From: Gammaproteobacteria bacterium
Lineage (GTDB): Bacteria > Pseudomonadota > Gammaproteobacteria > DSM-19610
Direction: 5' to 3'
DNA length: 64,000 nt
Assembly (NCBI GenBank): GCA_015494295.1
Contig: WGBO01000026.1
Span: 52,631 to 116,630, forward strand
Below the pieces are notes generated by a model. It had not been told where the DNA came from, did not search any database, and saw only the letters and a list, made by a program, of their open reading frames with translations. Shown here piece by piece: positions 27,365 to 35,369 of this stretch; positions within the stretch are counted from its first letter, which is position 1, and each line of letters begins with the position of its first letter. The translations under genes and the position numbers were made by a program.

Positions 27365-29041
27365 ATGACACCAATCAACGGCCTGCACTTCGACAACCTG
27401 CGCGGCGACATCTATGGCGGCCTGACCGCCGCCGTGGTGGCGCTGCCCCTGGCCATGGCGATGGGCGTCGCCTCCGGCGCCGGCCCCATATCCGGCATGT
27501 ACGGCGCCATCTTCGTCGGTTTCTTCGCGGCCCTGTTCGGCGGCACGCCGGCGCAGATCTCCGGCCCCACCGGCCCGATGACGGTGGTGATGGCGTCCAT
27601 CTTCATGCAGTACACCAGCCTGTTCCCGGACGATCCGGCACACGGCGCGGCGCTGGCCTTTACCGTGGTGGTGCTGGGCGGCCTTTTCCAGATCCTGCTC
27701 GGACTGCTGCGCTGGGGACGCTATATCGAACTGGTGCCGCACCCGGTCGTGTCCGGTTTCATGAGCGGCATCGGCGTCATCATCATCCTGTTGCAGTTCG
27801 GCCCGATACTGGGTCACGAAGGCGTCTCGAACCCCCTGGATGCGGCACGCGCCATCCCGCGCTTTCTCGCTGACGCGCACGGCGGCGCGCTGCTGCTGGG
27901 AACGGCCACGCTGGCCATCGTCTATGGCGTGCCGTTGCTGCTGCCACGCCTCAACCGCCTGCTGCCTTCGCCGCTGCTGGCGCTGGTGGCCGGCACCGCC
28001 GCCTGCCTGTTGTGGATGGAACCGGGCAGCACACCCGTCATCGGCGACATTCCCACCGGCCTGCCGGCATTCCACCCGCCGACCATCGACCTGTCGCTGG
28101 CGATGAAAATGGTCGCCTCCGGTTTCACCCTCGCCGGGCTGGGGGCCATCGACTCGCTGCTCACCTCGCTGGTGGCGGACAACATCACCCGTACCCAGCA
28201 CAAGTCCAACCGTGAACTGATCGGCCAGGGCATCGGCAACACACTTGCAGGCCTGTTCGGCGGCCTGCCGGGCGCGGGCGCCACCATGCGCACCATGGTC
28301 AACGTCAAGGCCGGCGGACGCACGCCGATCTCCGGCGCCCTGCACGCGCTGGTGCTGCTGGCCATCGTGCTCGGTGCCGGCTCACTGGCAAGCCACATCC
28401 CCAAGGCCGTGCTGGCCGGCATCCTCATCAAGGTCGGCACCGACATCATCGACTGGGACTATCTAAAACGCCTGCACCGCGTACCACGCGCCGGCGTCAC
28501 CATCATGCTGGTGGTGCTGATCGTCACCGTGACCATCGACCTGTTGCTGGCCGTGGGCATCGGCATGGTCATGGCCAGCTTCCTGTTCATGCAACGCATG
28601 ACCGAATACCAGGTCCGCAACATGGCCGCCATCACCCGGCCTGACGCGGAAACGCCCTTGTCCGAAGAAGAAGCCGACATCCTGAAACAGGCCGACGGAC
28701 GCATTCTGCTGTTCCGGCTCAGCGGGCCGATGAGTTTCTCCTCCGCCAAGGCCATGGTGCGGCTGCACGCCGAAGTCACTGATTACCGGGTAATGGTGCT
28801 CGACCTGACCGACCTCGTCTCCATCGACTACACCGTTGCGCGCGCCATCGAGGACATCATCCTCGACGCCCGCCACGCAGACCGCCCGGTATACGTGGCC
28901 GGCGCCCGTCCCGACGTCATGAACATGCTTGAACGCCAGAAGATCACACGCCACCTGCCGCGCAATCACTTCCTCCCCACCCGCACCCAAGCCCTCCGGC
29001 AAGCCGCCACCCAACTAACCCCGCCAAATAAAGCACAATAA
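27365..29041 (+). CDS. SulP family anion transporter with STAS domain
   Basis: 558 residues. About ten to twelve hydrophobic segments, then a C-terminal STAS domain (about 430-540: ILLFRLSGPMSFSSAKAMVR, VLDLTDLVSIDYTVARAIED). The signature QISGPTGPMTVVMASIFMQY and GLLRWGRYIELVPHPVVSGF identify SulP (SLC26). This subgroup includes BicA-like sodium/bicarbonate carriers. Sulfate or other anions are equally possible from sequence. Possible -10-rich sequence (GGTAAAATTTTTTC) lies just upstream. Convergent with the HIT gene, 7 bp apart. Confidence 0.88.
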   Translation: MTPINGLHFDNLRGDIYGGLTAAVVALPLAMAMGVASGAGPISGMYGAIFVGFFAALFGGTPAQISGPTGPMTVVMASIFMQYTSLFPDDPAHGAALAFTVVVLGGLFQILLGLLRWGRYIELVPHPVVSGFMSGIGVIIILLQFGPILGHEGVSNPLDAARAIPRFLADAHGGALLLGTATLAIVYGVPLLLPRLNRLLPSPLLALVAGTAACLLWMEPGSTPVIGDIPTGLPAFHPPTIDLSLAMKMVASGFTLAGLGAIDSLLTSLVADNITRTQHKSNRELIGQGIGNTLAGLFGGLPGAGATMRTMVNVKAGGRTPISGALHALVLLAIVLGAGSLASHIPKAVLAGILIKVGTDIIDWDYLKRLHRVPRAGVTIMLVVLIVTVTIDLLLAVGIGMVMASFLFMQRMTEYQVRNMAAITRPDAETPLSEEEADILKQADGRILLFRLSGPMSFSSAKAMVRLHAEVTDYRVMVLDLTDLVSIDYTVARAIEDIILDARHADRPVYVAGARPDVMNMLERQKITRHLPRNHFLPTRTQALRQAATQLTPPNKAQ

Positions 29042-29048
29042 AGGGGGG

Positions 29049-29393
29049 TTAGCCGGGGGGCCAGTGCATGGGACGGCCGCCCAGCAGGTGCAGGTGGATA
29101 TGGAACACGGTCTGACCGCCATCTGCATTGCAATTCATGACGGTGCGGTAGCCGGCATCCGCGAAACCCTCCTGGCGCGCGATTGCAGCCGCAGTACGCA
29201 CCATCTTGCCCACCAGCGGCGCATGGATCTCGTCCACATCGTTCAGGGTGGCGATGTGCTGCTTGGGAATGACCAGCACATGAGTCGGCGCTTGCGGGTT
29301 GATGTCGCGAAACGCCAGCACGTCGTCGTCTTCATACAGGGTATCCGGCGTGATTTCGCCCGACACCATCTTGCAAAACAGGCAGTCGCTCAT
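29049..29393 (-). CDS. HIT family protein (HinT-like purine nucleoside phosphoramidase)
   Basis: 114 residues. Hydrolyses nucleoside phosphoramidates. N-terminal CLFCKMVSGEITPDTLYEDD with a CxxC pair, PQAPTHVLVIPKQHIATLND, and the histidine triad VFHIHLHLLGGRPMHWPPG with catalytic histidines. Length and the GGRPMxWPPG tail fit bacterial HinT. Confidence 0.93.
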   Translation of the reverse strand: MSDCLFCKMVSGEITPDTLYEDDDVLAFRDINPQAPTHVLVIPKQHIATLNDVDEIHAPLVGKMVRTAAAIARQEGFADAGYRTVMNCNADGGQTVFHIHLHLLGGRPMHWPPG

Positions 29394-29460
29394 GCCCTGA
29401 CTCCTCGTTGAGAATTTCGCACAAGCCTAACCCTCGCCGGCCTGACGATCAACGCACGGG

Positions 29461-29823
29461 CTAAACGAAGAAGTTGACGCTGCGCCCCCGGGTCTGGTCG
29501 GCAATGGACTCGGTGCGTATGTTGTTGGCGTACTGGTACAGCGCCGAACGCGCCTGGTAGGAAGAGATTGCCGGTTCCCCGGCATCACGGGAACGATCGA
29601 TGTTGCGTTCGTTAACAAACGCGCGGGTCGACTGGTAAGTATCGCGCTGCCGGCCAAGCAACTCGCCCTGAACCACACGCGCGCTGCGCTCACGACTGGC
29701 GCCGGAGCCATTCGCCGTCGCACGCGCCGCTTCCACGCTCTCGCCGGCGACGCGATGCACTGGGCTGACGTTTGGCGTTGCCGGTCGCGCATAGGGCGCG
29801 GCCGGCAAGCGAGCGATATCCAT
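29461..29823 (-). CDS. Hypothetical protein, 120 residues
   Basis: Starts MDIARLPAAPYARPATPNVS; no recognised domain. It is rich in Arg, Ala and Ser and lacks membrane segments. The C-terminal part (LLGRQRDTYQSTRAFVNERN, SSYQARSALYQYANNIRTES) looks amphipathic-helical with repeated YQ-x-R/A patterns. Such short proteins occur in other gammaproteobacteria without known role. The 216 bp upstream, before recR, are AT-rich (for example AAAACAATAACTCAATATAG) and hold no other gene. Confidence 0.5.
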   Translation of the reverse strand: MDIARLPAAPYARPATPNVSPVHRVAGESVEAARATANGSGASRERSARVVQGELLGRQRDTYQSTRAFVNERNIDRSRDAGEPAISSYQARSALYQYANNIRTESIADQTRGRSVNFFV

Positions 29824-30039
29824 GAGTCGGTCCCGTCTTTCTCGATCCAGGCCGTACAATCGGCCACTGACAGGCGAAAGTTTATACCAATATCCGCGCC
29901 CGGTCTGCTGTCAGAAAACCGGCGGAACCACCCTGAAAAGAAAACAATAACTCAATATAGATCAATAGGTTGTAATTGCTTTTTGCCTGGCACTGAATCC
30001 ATGCTCAACTGCACAAACAGACAAATGGACAGACTGCGG

Positions 30040-30639
30040 TCAGCCCAGGTCGCGCCGCCCCGCGAACGCGTGCGACAGGGTACCGCTGTCGATGTATTCC
30101 AGCTCGCCGCCCATGGGCACGCCATGGGCAATGCGGGTGGTGCGGATGCCGTGCTCGCGCGCCAGCTCGCTGATGTACTGGGCGGTGGCCTCACCCTCGA
30201 CGGTGGGATTGGTGGCAAGAATAACTTCTTCCAGCCCGCCGCGGGCAAAACGCCCGGCGAGCCGGTCCAGGCCCAGTTGCTCGGGGCCGATGCCGTCCAG
30301 CGGCGACAGATGCCCCATCAGCACGAAGTAACGGCCGCGGAAATCGGTGGCCTGTTCCAGCGCCTCGACATCCATCGGGCTCTCGACCACGCACAGCAGG
30401 CTGTCATCGCGGCTGGTGCTGGCGCACAGGGAACAGGTTTCTCCCTCGCACAGGGTGCGGCAATCGACGCAGCGGCCAATGCCCTCCATGGCCTTCGCCA
30501 GCACCGCGGACAACTGGCGGCCGCCCTCGCGGTCACGTTCAAGCAGGTGGTAGGCCATGCGCTGCGCCGTCTTGTTGCCGACGCCGGGCAGGCAGCGCAG
30601 CGCCTCCATCAACTGCTGGATAAGGGGGGATACCGCCAT
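30040..30639 (-). CDS. recR: Recombination protein RecR
   Basis: 199 residues. Works with RecF/RecO to load RecA at gaps. N-terminal helix-hairpin-helix ([20 protein letters not shown]), Cys4 zinc finger ([16 protein letters not shown]), Toprim domain ([35 protein letters not shown]), then the C-terminal ARGVPxGxELEYID-type block ([20 protein letters not shown]). Last gene of dnaX-ybaB-recR; 5 bp after ybaB. Confidence 0.95.
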   Translation of the reverse strand: MAVSPLIQQLMEALRCLPGVGNKTAQRMAYHLLERDREGGRQLSAVLAKAMEGIGRCVDCRTLCEGETCSLCASTSRDDSLLCVVESPMDVEALEQATDFRGRYFVLMGHLSPLDGIGPEQLGLDRLAGRFARGGLEEVILATNPTVEGEATAQYISELAREHGIRTTRIAHGVPMGGELEYIDSGTLSHAFAGRRDLG

Positions 30640-30644
30640 TCGGG

Positions 30645-30968
30645 TCAGAACGGCAGTTTCATGCCAGCGGGCAGGTTGAGGCCGGCGGTCATCGCCGCCA
30701 TGTGCTCCTGGGACAGGGTTTCGATACGGTGAGTGGCGTCGTTGATGGCTGCGGCGATCAGGTCCTCGAGCATCTCCTTGTCGTCGCCGATCAGGCTGTC
30801 GTCGATCTCCACACGGCGCGCCTCGTGACGGCCGTTGAGGGTTACCTTGACCAGTCCACCACCGGCTTCACCGGTTGCTTCCATCTTCGCGATTTCTTCC
30901 TGTGCCTTCTGCACGTTGGCCTGCATCTGCTGGGCCTGCTTCATCAGGTTACCGAGTCCGCCTTTCAT
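30645..30968 (-). CDS. ybaB: Nucleoid-associated protein YbaB/EbfC
   Basis: 107 residues. A small dimeric DNA-binding protein. [40 protein letters not shown] and [20 protein letters not shown] are the family blocks. Conserved position between dnaX and recR. Normal length. Confidence 0.95.
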   Translation of the reverse strand: MKGGLGNLMKQAQQMQANVQKAQEEIAKMEATGEAGGGLVKVTLNGRHEARRVEIDDSLIGDDKEMLEDLIAAAINDATHRIETLSQEHMAAMTAGLNLPAGMKLPF

Positions 30969-31005
30969 GGATGTCGTTCCTCAATCATCGGTTGGTATAG
31001 GGGAG

Positions 31006-32628
31006 TCAACTATCCAGACCGTCGAGCGGCCGGATCGTTTCGTCATGGAGTGTTGCGTCGAAGGTTTTCTGGAATGCCTTGACGTTGGGGTCGGAGACGA
31101 TCGCCTCCACCGCGCCCGCCTGGCGCTGTTCCGCCTCGCGCTGACGCTGCATGGCCGGGGTCAGAACCTCCGCCTCGCGCACGCTGATCTCCAGCCGCAC
31201 CGCTTTGCCCAGGCACTCGCCGAGACGGGTCTCCAGTTGCTGCTGACGCGCCTTGCTGAGCAACTGCTGGTGGGCGGCGTCCAGACTCAACTGCCAGTGG
31301 CCGTCGGCGCGGCTCTCCAGGGCGCAATTCATCGCCAGTTCGGAGAGGATGCCCTTGAGCTGCATGCACTCGACCAGCGCCGACCAGTCGGCATCCTCCG
31401 ACAGAGCCTGCCGTGCGGCGGGCGCTTCGGCTGGCTTCGCCGCGGCGCCCGCGCCACCACCACCCGTCGTGGCCGCGGACGCGCTGCCGCCGCCACCGGC
31501 CCGCACTCCAACCGCCCGCGCCGGTGCCTCGGCGGGCTGACCGCTCACCGGCCGGAACGCCAGCATGCGCAGCAGGATCATCTCCAGGCCGCCGCGCGGC
31601 TCCGGCGACAACGGCAGGTCGCGCCGCCCCACCAGGCCGATCTGGTAATACAACTGGACGTCTTCGGGGTCCATGCGCCGCGCCAGGTCCAGCAAGGTAT
31701 CGCGGTCCTCGACGTGCTCGTCGATGGCGTCGGGAGCAACCTGGGCGATGGCGATCTGCTGCAGGCTGGCAAGCAGTTCCGCCAGCAGACCTTCGTAGTC
31801 CGGCGCCTGTTGCGACAGCCTGTCGACCACCGCCAGCACGGCACTGGCGTCCACAGCCGCCAGCGCGGACAGAATCTCCACCACGTGTCCACGCTCGATG
31901 GTGCCGAGCATGGCACGCACCTCGTTTTCCTTCACCCCGCCGTCGCCAAAGGCAATGGCCTGGTCAAGCAGGCTCAGGGCATCGCGCATGCTGCCGTCGG
32001 CCGCGCGCGCCAGCAGCCGCAGTGCGGCCGGTTCGGCGTCGATGGACTCGGCGGCCAGCAGGGTTTCCAGGTGAGCGCTGATGAGGGGAATCGGCAGGCG
32101 CTTGAGATTGAACTGCAGACAACGCGACAACACCGTGGCTGGCAGTTTCTGCGGATCGGTGGTGGCGAGCAGGAACTTGACGTGTGGGGGCGGCTCCTCC
32201 AGCGTCTTCAACAGCGCGTTGAAACTGTGCGCGGAAAGCATGTGCACCTCGTCGATAAGGTAGACCTTGTAACGGCCCCGGGTCGGCGCGTACTGCACGT
32301 TGTCGAGCAGCTCGCGGGTGTCCTCGACCTTGGTGCGCGACGCGGCGTCGACCTCGATCAGATCCACGAAGCGCCCCTCGTCGATCTCGGTGCAGGCCGT
32401 ACACTGGCCACAGGGCTCGGCGCTGACACCCGACTCGCAGTTCAGCGACTTGGCGAAAATGCGCGCCACGGTCGTCTTGCCCACGCCCCGGGTGCCGGTA
32501 AAGAGATAGGCGTGGTGCAGACGATCGTTGTCCAGCGCATTGATCAGGGCACGCAGCACGTGCTCCTGCCCCACCATTTCGGCGAACTTGCGCGGCCGCC
32601 ACTTGCGTGCCAGAACCTGGTAACTCAT
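31006..32628 (-). CDS. dnaX: DNA polymerase III subunits gamma and tau
   Basis: 540 residues. Clamp-loader ATPase: MSYQVLARKWRPRKFAEMVG, Walker A FTGTRGVGKTTVARI, zinc module CGQCTACTEIDEGRFVDLIE, DEVHMLSAHSFNALLKTLEE and sensor residues ATTDPQKLP. A Gly/Ala-rich linker (about 380-410) precedes the tau-specific C-terminal domain (DWSALVECMQLKGILSELAM). The ATG at 32628 gives the invariant MSYQVLARKWRP start; the longer frame would run into the 4.5S RNA gene. The programmed frameshift that yields gamma was not searched for rigorously. Confidence 0.95.
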   Translation of the reverse strand: MSYQVLARKWRPRKFAEMVGQEHVLRALINALDNDRLHHAYLFTGTRGVGKTTVARIFAKSLNCESGVSAEPCGQCTACTEIDEGRFVDLIEVDAASRTKVEDTRELLDNVQYAPTRGRYKVYLIDEVHMLSAHSFNALLKTLEEPPPHVKFLLATTDPQKLPATVLSRCLQFNLKRLPIPLISAHLETLLAAESIDAEPAALRLLARAADGSMRDALSLLDQAIAFGDGGVKENEVRAMLGTIERGHVVEILSALAAVDASAVLAVVDRLSQQAPDYEGLLAELLASLQQIAIAQVAPDAIDEHVEDRDTLLDLARRMDPEDVQLYYQIGLVGRRDLPLSPEPRGGLEMILLRMLAFRPVSGQPAEAPARAVGVRAGGGGSASAATTGGGGAGAAAKPAEAPAARQALSEDADWSALVECMQLKGILSELAMNCALESRADGHWQLSLDAAHQQLLSKARQQQLETRLGECLGKAVRLEISVREAEVLTPAMQRQREAEQRQAGAVEAIVSDPNVKAFQKTFDATLHDETIRPLDGLDS

Positions 32629-32698
32629 GAATGATCCGAAAGACATCCTGAAACCCGGCCGATTATACAGAAGCCGGGACAGAGGATTGCGGAATAAT

Positions 32699-32814
32699 GG
32701 GTGGCGACCCGTACCAGCCACACCCCGGCGCCCAGGTCCACTGCTGCGGCTGCTCCCTTCCGGGCCTGACCGGGTTCACAGTTTACTGTCGCGAGGGGAC
32801 CGGTACAGATCACC
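32699..32814 (-). ncRNA. ffs: Signal recognition particle RNA (4.5S)
   Basis: On the minus strand the apical domain IV loop GGTCAGGCCCGGAAGGGAGC followed by AGCC is the near-invariant SRP RNA core. It is flanked by pairing arms: GTACC near the 5' end pairs with GGTAC near the 3' end, and terminal GGTG pairs with CACC. About 110-116 nt, as in E. coli 4.5S. The 5' end is uncertain by several nt because the candidate -10 lies immediately next to it. Located upstream of dnaX, a known gammaproteobacterial position. Confidence 0.92.
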
Positions 32815-32844
32815 ATAACACGTTGTCCGAACACGCCGGCACAA
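32815..32844 (-). promoter_or_regulatory. Promoter of the 4.5S RNA gene
   Basis: Minus strand TTGTGC (32844-32839), 18-bp spacer, TGTTAT (32820-32815). If used, transcription would start a few nt inside the outermost stem. Confidence 0.45.
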
Positions 32845-32965
32845 GTCCGGAGGACGCGGCATTGTACCAACTGCGCCACATTTTGCACCTGCCGGGCGTC
32901 GCCCCGACGCCCCCCGCCAAGCGCCTGTATGACATAAGCATTTCATAAAATGGTAATTATTGACA

Positions 32966-32990
32966 ATACCTGATAAAATTAGTCAACTAT
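32966..32990 (-). promoter_or_regulatory. Type-1 IscR-like box upstream of the DsrC/TusE-like gene
   Basis: Read on the minus strand it starts ATAGTTGACTAATTTTATCA and ends GGTAT. It matches the type-1 IscR pattern (ATA-TTGACTAA...C-GGTAT) better than the box in front of iscR itself. It lies about 46 bp before the start codon, within the AT-rich promoter region. Confidence 0.6.
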
Positions 32991-33035
32991 TTAAGCAAGT
33001 ACGACTCTAAATGTAACGGGAAGGAGCATTGAACG

Positions 33036-33371
33036 ATGCAAGCAGAAGTAAATGGTAAGGTAATCGAACTGAGTGAAGCAGGTTGGTTGCTGAACCTGGA
33101 CGAATGGAGCCCGGAGCTGGCCGTGGAGATTGCCAAGAATGAGAAAATTCCGGAATTGACCCAGGAACACTGGGATATCATCAACCTGGCGCGCGAATAC
33201 TTCCACGACAACGGCACGGTCTGCGAACCCCGCCAGTTCTCGAAGCTGATGAAGAAGAAATACGGGAAGGACCGCAGCGACCAGAAATACATCTATTCGC
33301 TGTTCCCGACCGGACTCATCAAGTGCGCCAACAAGATCGCCGGCCTGCCGCGCCCCAAGGGCTGCAGCTAG
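33036..33371 (+). CDS. DsrC/TusE family sulfur-relay protein
   Basis: 111 residues. Family blocks: GWLLNLDEWSPELAVEIAKN, LTQEHWDIINLAREYFHDNG, IYSLFPTGLIKCANKIAGLP, and the flexible C-terminal arm RPKGCS with the penultimate cysteine (Cys110, CysA) that carries persulfide. Canonical DsrC has a second cysteine (CysB) just before KIAG; here that residue is Asn99, and a cysteine lies two residues earlier (Cys97). It may be a tRNA-thiolation TusE-like carrier or a variant DsrC. Ribosome-binding site GGGAAGGAGC. Ends at a strong terminator. Confidence 0.9.
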   Translation: MQAEVNGKVIELSEAGWLLNLDEWSPELAVEIAKNEKIPELTQEHWDIINLAREYFHDNGTVCEPRQFSKLMKKKYGKDRSDQKYIYSLFPTGLIKCANKIAGLPRPKGCS

Positions 33372-33393
33372 GCCAGCCCGCGCACAGCACCTC

Positions 33394-33419
33394 AAAGGCC
33401 CCTCCAAGGGGCCTTTTTT
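33394..33419 (+). terminator. Rho-independent terminator after the DsrC/TusE-like gene
   Basis: AAAGGCCCCTCCAAGGGGCC followed by TTTTTT: a 10-bp stem with a short loop and T-tract. It also stands between this gene and the convergent histidine kinase gene. Confidence 0.88.
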
Positions 33420-33433
33420 CATCCCTTTTTGAG

Positions 33434-34690
33434 TCAGGGGCGGGTGAATTCGAGCCGGAAGCGGCTGCCACGGCCGACCTCGCTGTCGAGAGTGACTTCC
33501 CAGCCGTAGTTTTCGCAGATGCGCCGGACCAGCGACAGGCCAATGCCCTCGCCGCCGCGGGCGCTGTAGAAGGGTTTGAACACTTCGCCGATCTGCTCCG
33601 GGGGAATGCCTTCACCGGTATCAGTGACAGTGATGCCGCGCGCGTCCAGGCTGATCTTCACCTGTCCGCGACGGGTATAGCAAAAGGCGTTGCGCACCAG
33701 GTTGGCCAACACAATGCGCAACAACGCACACTGCACGGGCACGTGGTCGTGCGAGCCGAGTTCCAGCTCCACGCTCACCTCGCGGCGTTCCAGCAGGTGC
33801 CGATGCGCGTCGACGATGTCTTCCAGCAACGCGGCGACATCGCAGTCGCCGGGCACGCTGTCGCTGCGCTGCTCGCGCGCCAGTTCCAGCAACGCAGCGG
33901 TCATTTCCGTCATCTCGTGGGCGGCGCGCGCAATACGGCGGATGCGGGTCCGTTGCGCCTCGTTGAGCCCCGGGTCTTCCTGCAACACCTCCGCCGCCCC
34001 CTCGATGACCGCCAGCGGCGTGCGCAACTCGTGGCTGACATCGGCGGTAAAACTCTGCTCGCGTTCGATGAAGGCGCGCAGGCGTTGCTGGTAGGCGTCG
34101 AATTCCGAGGCCAGAAAGCCCACCTCGTCGGGCGGAAAATCACGACCGAGCTCGCGCGGCTCGCCTTCCGGCTCGAGCTGGCGGACACGCCGCCCCAGTT
34201 CGCTGACCGGCGACACCACACGGTCCGCCAGCCAGCGGCCCAGGGCCGCCGAGAGCAGCGACATCACCAGCACCGCGCCGACCAGGAAGGCCTGGTACTG
34301 GCTCTCGCGGTGGCGGATCTGCGAATCGTCATACAGCGCGATGAAGCGGCGCGAACCCTCGATCCGCACTTCCGCATAGTAGCCGCCACTGTCCAGCGTG
34401 ACATGGTGCAGGCCGGGCGACAACTCACGCAGGGGTGCCGGGGCGCCGGCATCGCCGGCCTCAACCACCCGGATCCGCATCAGGGTACTGGAGGGTGGCG
34501 TCAGTAATGGATCGTGGTGATAGCGCTGGATGAAATCCTCGACCTCGGCCGACAATGTCTCCGCAATCAGCCGCTCCTCCATGTTGATGGTCAGCCAGTA
34601 CAGGGAGGTGGCGAGCGCGAAGCTGACCAGGCCGCCGATCAGCGCAAAGGCAAGGGTAATGCGGTAACGGAGGCTAGTCCTGAACTTCAT
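33434..34690 (-). CDS. Sensor histidine kinase
   Basis: 418 residues from MKFRTSLRYRITLAF. Two membrane segments (about 9-30 and 135-155) enclose a periplasmic domain of about 105 residues. Then a HAMP-like linker, the dimerisation box FTADVSHELRTPLAVIEGAA with the phosphorylated His, and HATPase N/G boxes (RIVLANLVRNAFCYT; VTDTGEGIPPEQIGEVFKPF; GEGIGLSLVRRI). Last gene of a SulP - response regulator - kinase operon; the start overlaps the regulator by 17 nt. The stimulus is unknown. Confidence 0.9.
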   Translation of the reverse strand: MKFRTSLRYRITLAFALIGGLVSFALATSLYWLTINMEERLIAETLSAEVEDFIQRYHHDPLLTPPSSTLMRIRVVEAGDAGAPAPLRELSPGLHHVTLDSGGYYAEVRIEGSRRFIALYDDSQIRHRESQYQAFLVGAVLVMSLLSAALGRWLADRVVSPVSELGRRVRQLEPEGEPRELGRDFPPDEVGFLASEFDAYQQRLRAFIEREQSFTADVSHELRTPLAVIEGAAEVLQEDPGLNEAQRTRIRRIARAAHEMTEMTAALLELAREQRSDSVPGDCDVAALLEDIVDAHRHLLERREVSVELELGSHDHVPVQCALLRIVLANLVRNAFCYTRRGQVKISLDARGITVTDTGEGIPPEQIGEVFKPFYSARGGEGIGLSLVRRICENYGWEVTLDSEVGRGSRFRLEFTRP

Positions 34691-35360
34691 CCGGCGCCGC
34701 AAGCTGGTAGCCCATGCCGTGGACCGTTCTCAGCAGGTGGGTTTCGAAGGGCTTGTCGATGGCGGAACGCAACACGTGCAGGTGGGTACGCAACGAGTCG
34801 CTGTCCGGGCGCTCGTTGCCCCAGATACGCCGTTCCAGTTCGCGCCTCGGCACCACCCGCGGCGACTGCCGGATCAGCAGCGCCAGGATCTTCAGCGGGA
34901 TGGGCGGCAAGGTAATGGACTGGCCGGCGCGCTGCACCGACAAGGTTTCCGGGTCGAACACAAGGTCCGCCACCTTGAGCGGCTCGTGGTCATGGTCGCA
35001 ACGCGCGCGCCGGATCAGCGCGCTCAGACGCGCCTCCAGCTCCTGCAACGCGAAAGGCTTGACCAGGTAGTCGTCCGCGCCGGCGGCAAAGCCCTTCAGC
35101 TTGGCGTCCAGGGTGTCGCGCGCGGTCAGCATCAGCACCGGCGTGTTGCTGCCGGAGTCGCGCAACTCCCGGCACAGTTCCAGGCCGTCCAGGCCCGGCA
35201 GCGTCAGGTCGAGAATGATGGCGTCGAAACTCTTTTCGCTGGCGAACTGCAGGCCGGTCCGGGCGTCGTAGGCCGCGTCCAGCACATAACCCTTGGGTTC
35301 CAGGTAGTCGTACAGGTTCGCGACCAGGTCCGGGTTGTCCTCGATAACCAGTATGTACAT
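34674..35360 (-). CDS. OmpR-family response regulator
   Basis: 228 residues. Receiver domain with acidic pair (VIEDNPD), phospho-acceptor Asp51 (AIILDLTLPGLDG), Thr/Ser (LMLTARD) and Lys (YLVKPF). C-terminal winged-helix DNA-binding domain (TLPPIPLKILALLIRQSPRV; SLRTHLHVLRSAIDKPFETH; LRTVHGMGYQL). It lies 9 bp downstream of the SulP gene, which it may control. Confidence 0.93.
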   Translation of the reverse strand: MYILVIEDNPDLVANLYDYLEPKGYVLDAAYDARTGLQFASEKSFDAIILDLTLPGLDGLELCRELRDSGSNTPVLMLTARDTLDAKLKGFAAGADDYLVKPFALQELEARLSALIRRARCDHDHEPLKVADLVFDPETLSVQRAGQSITLPPIPLKILALLIRQSPRVVPRRELERRIWGNERPDSDSLRTHLHVLRSAIDKPFETHLLRTVHGMGYQLAAPDEVQD

Positions 35361-35369
35361 GACGGCGGA

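Noticed and set aside
32627..32948. Short open frames between dnaX and the DsrC/TusE-like gene
   Set aside because: They overlap the 4.5S RNA gene and have no protein features.
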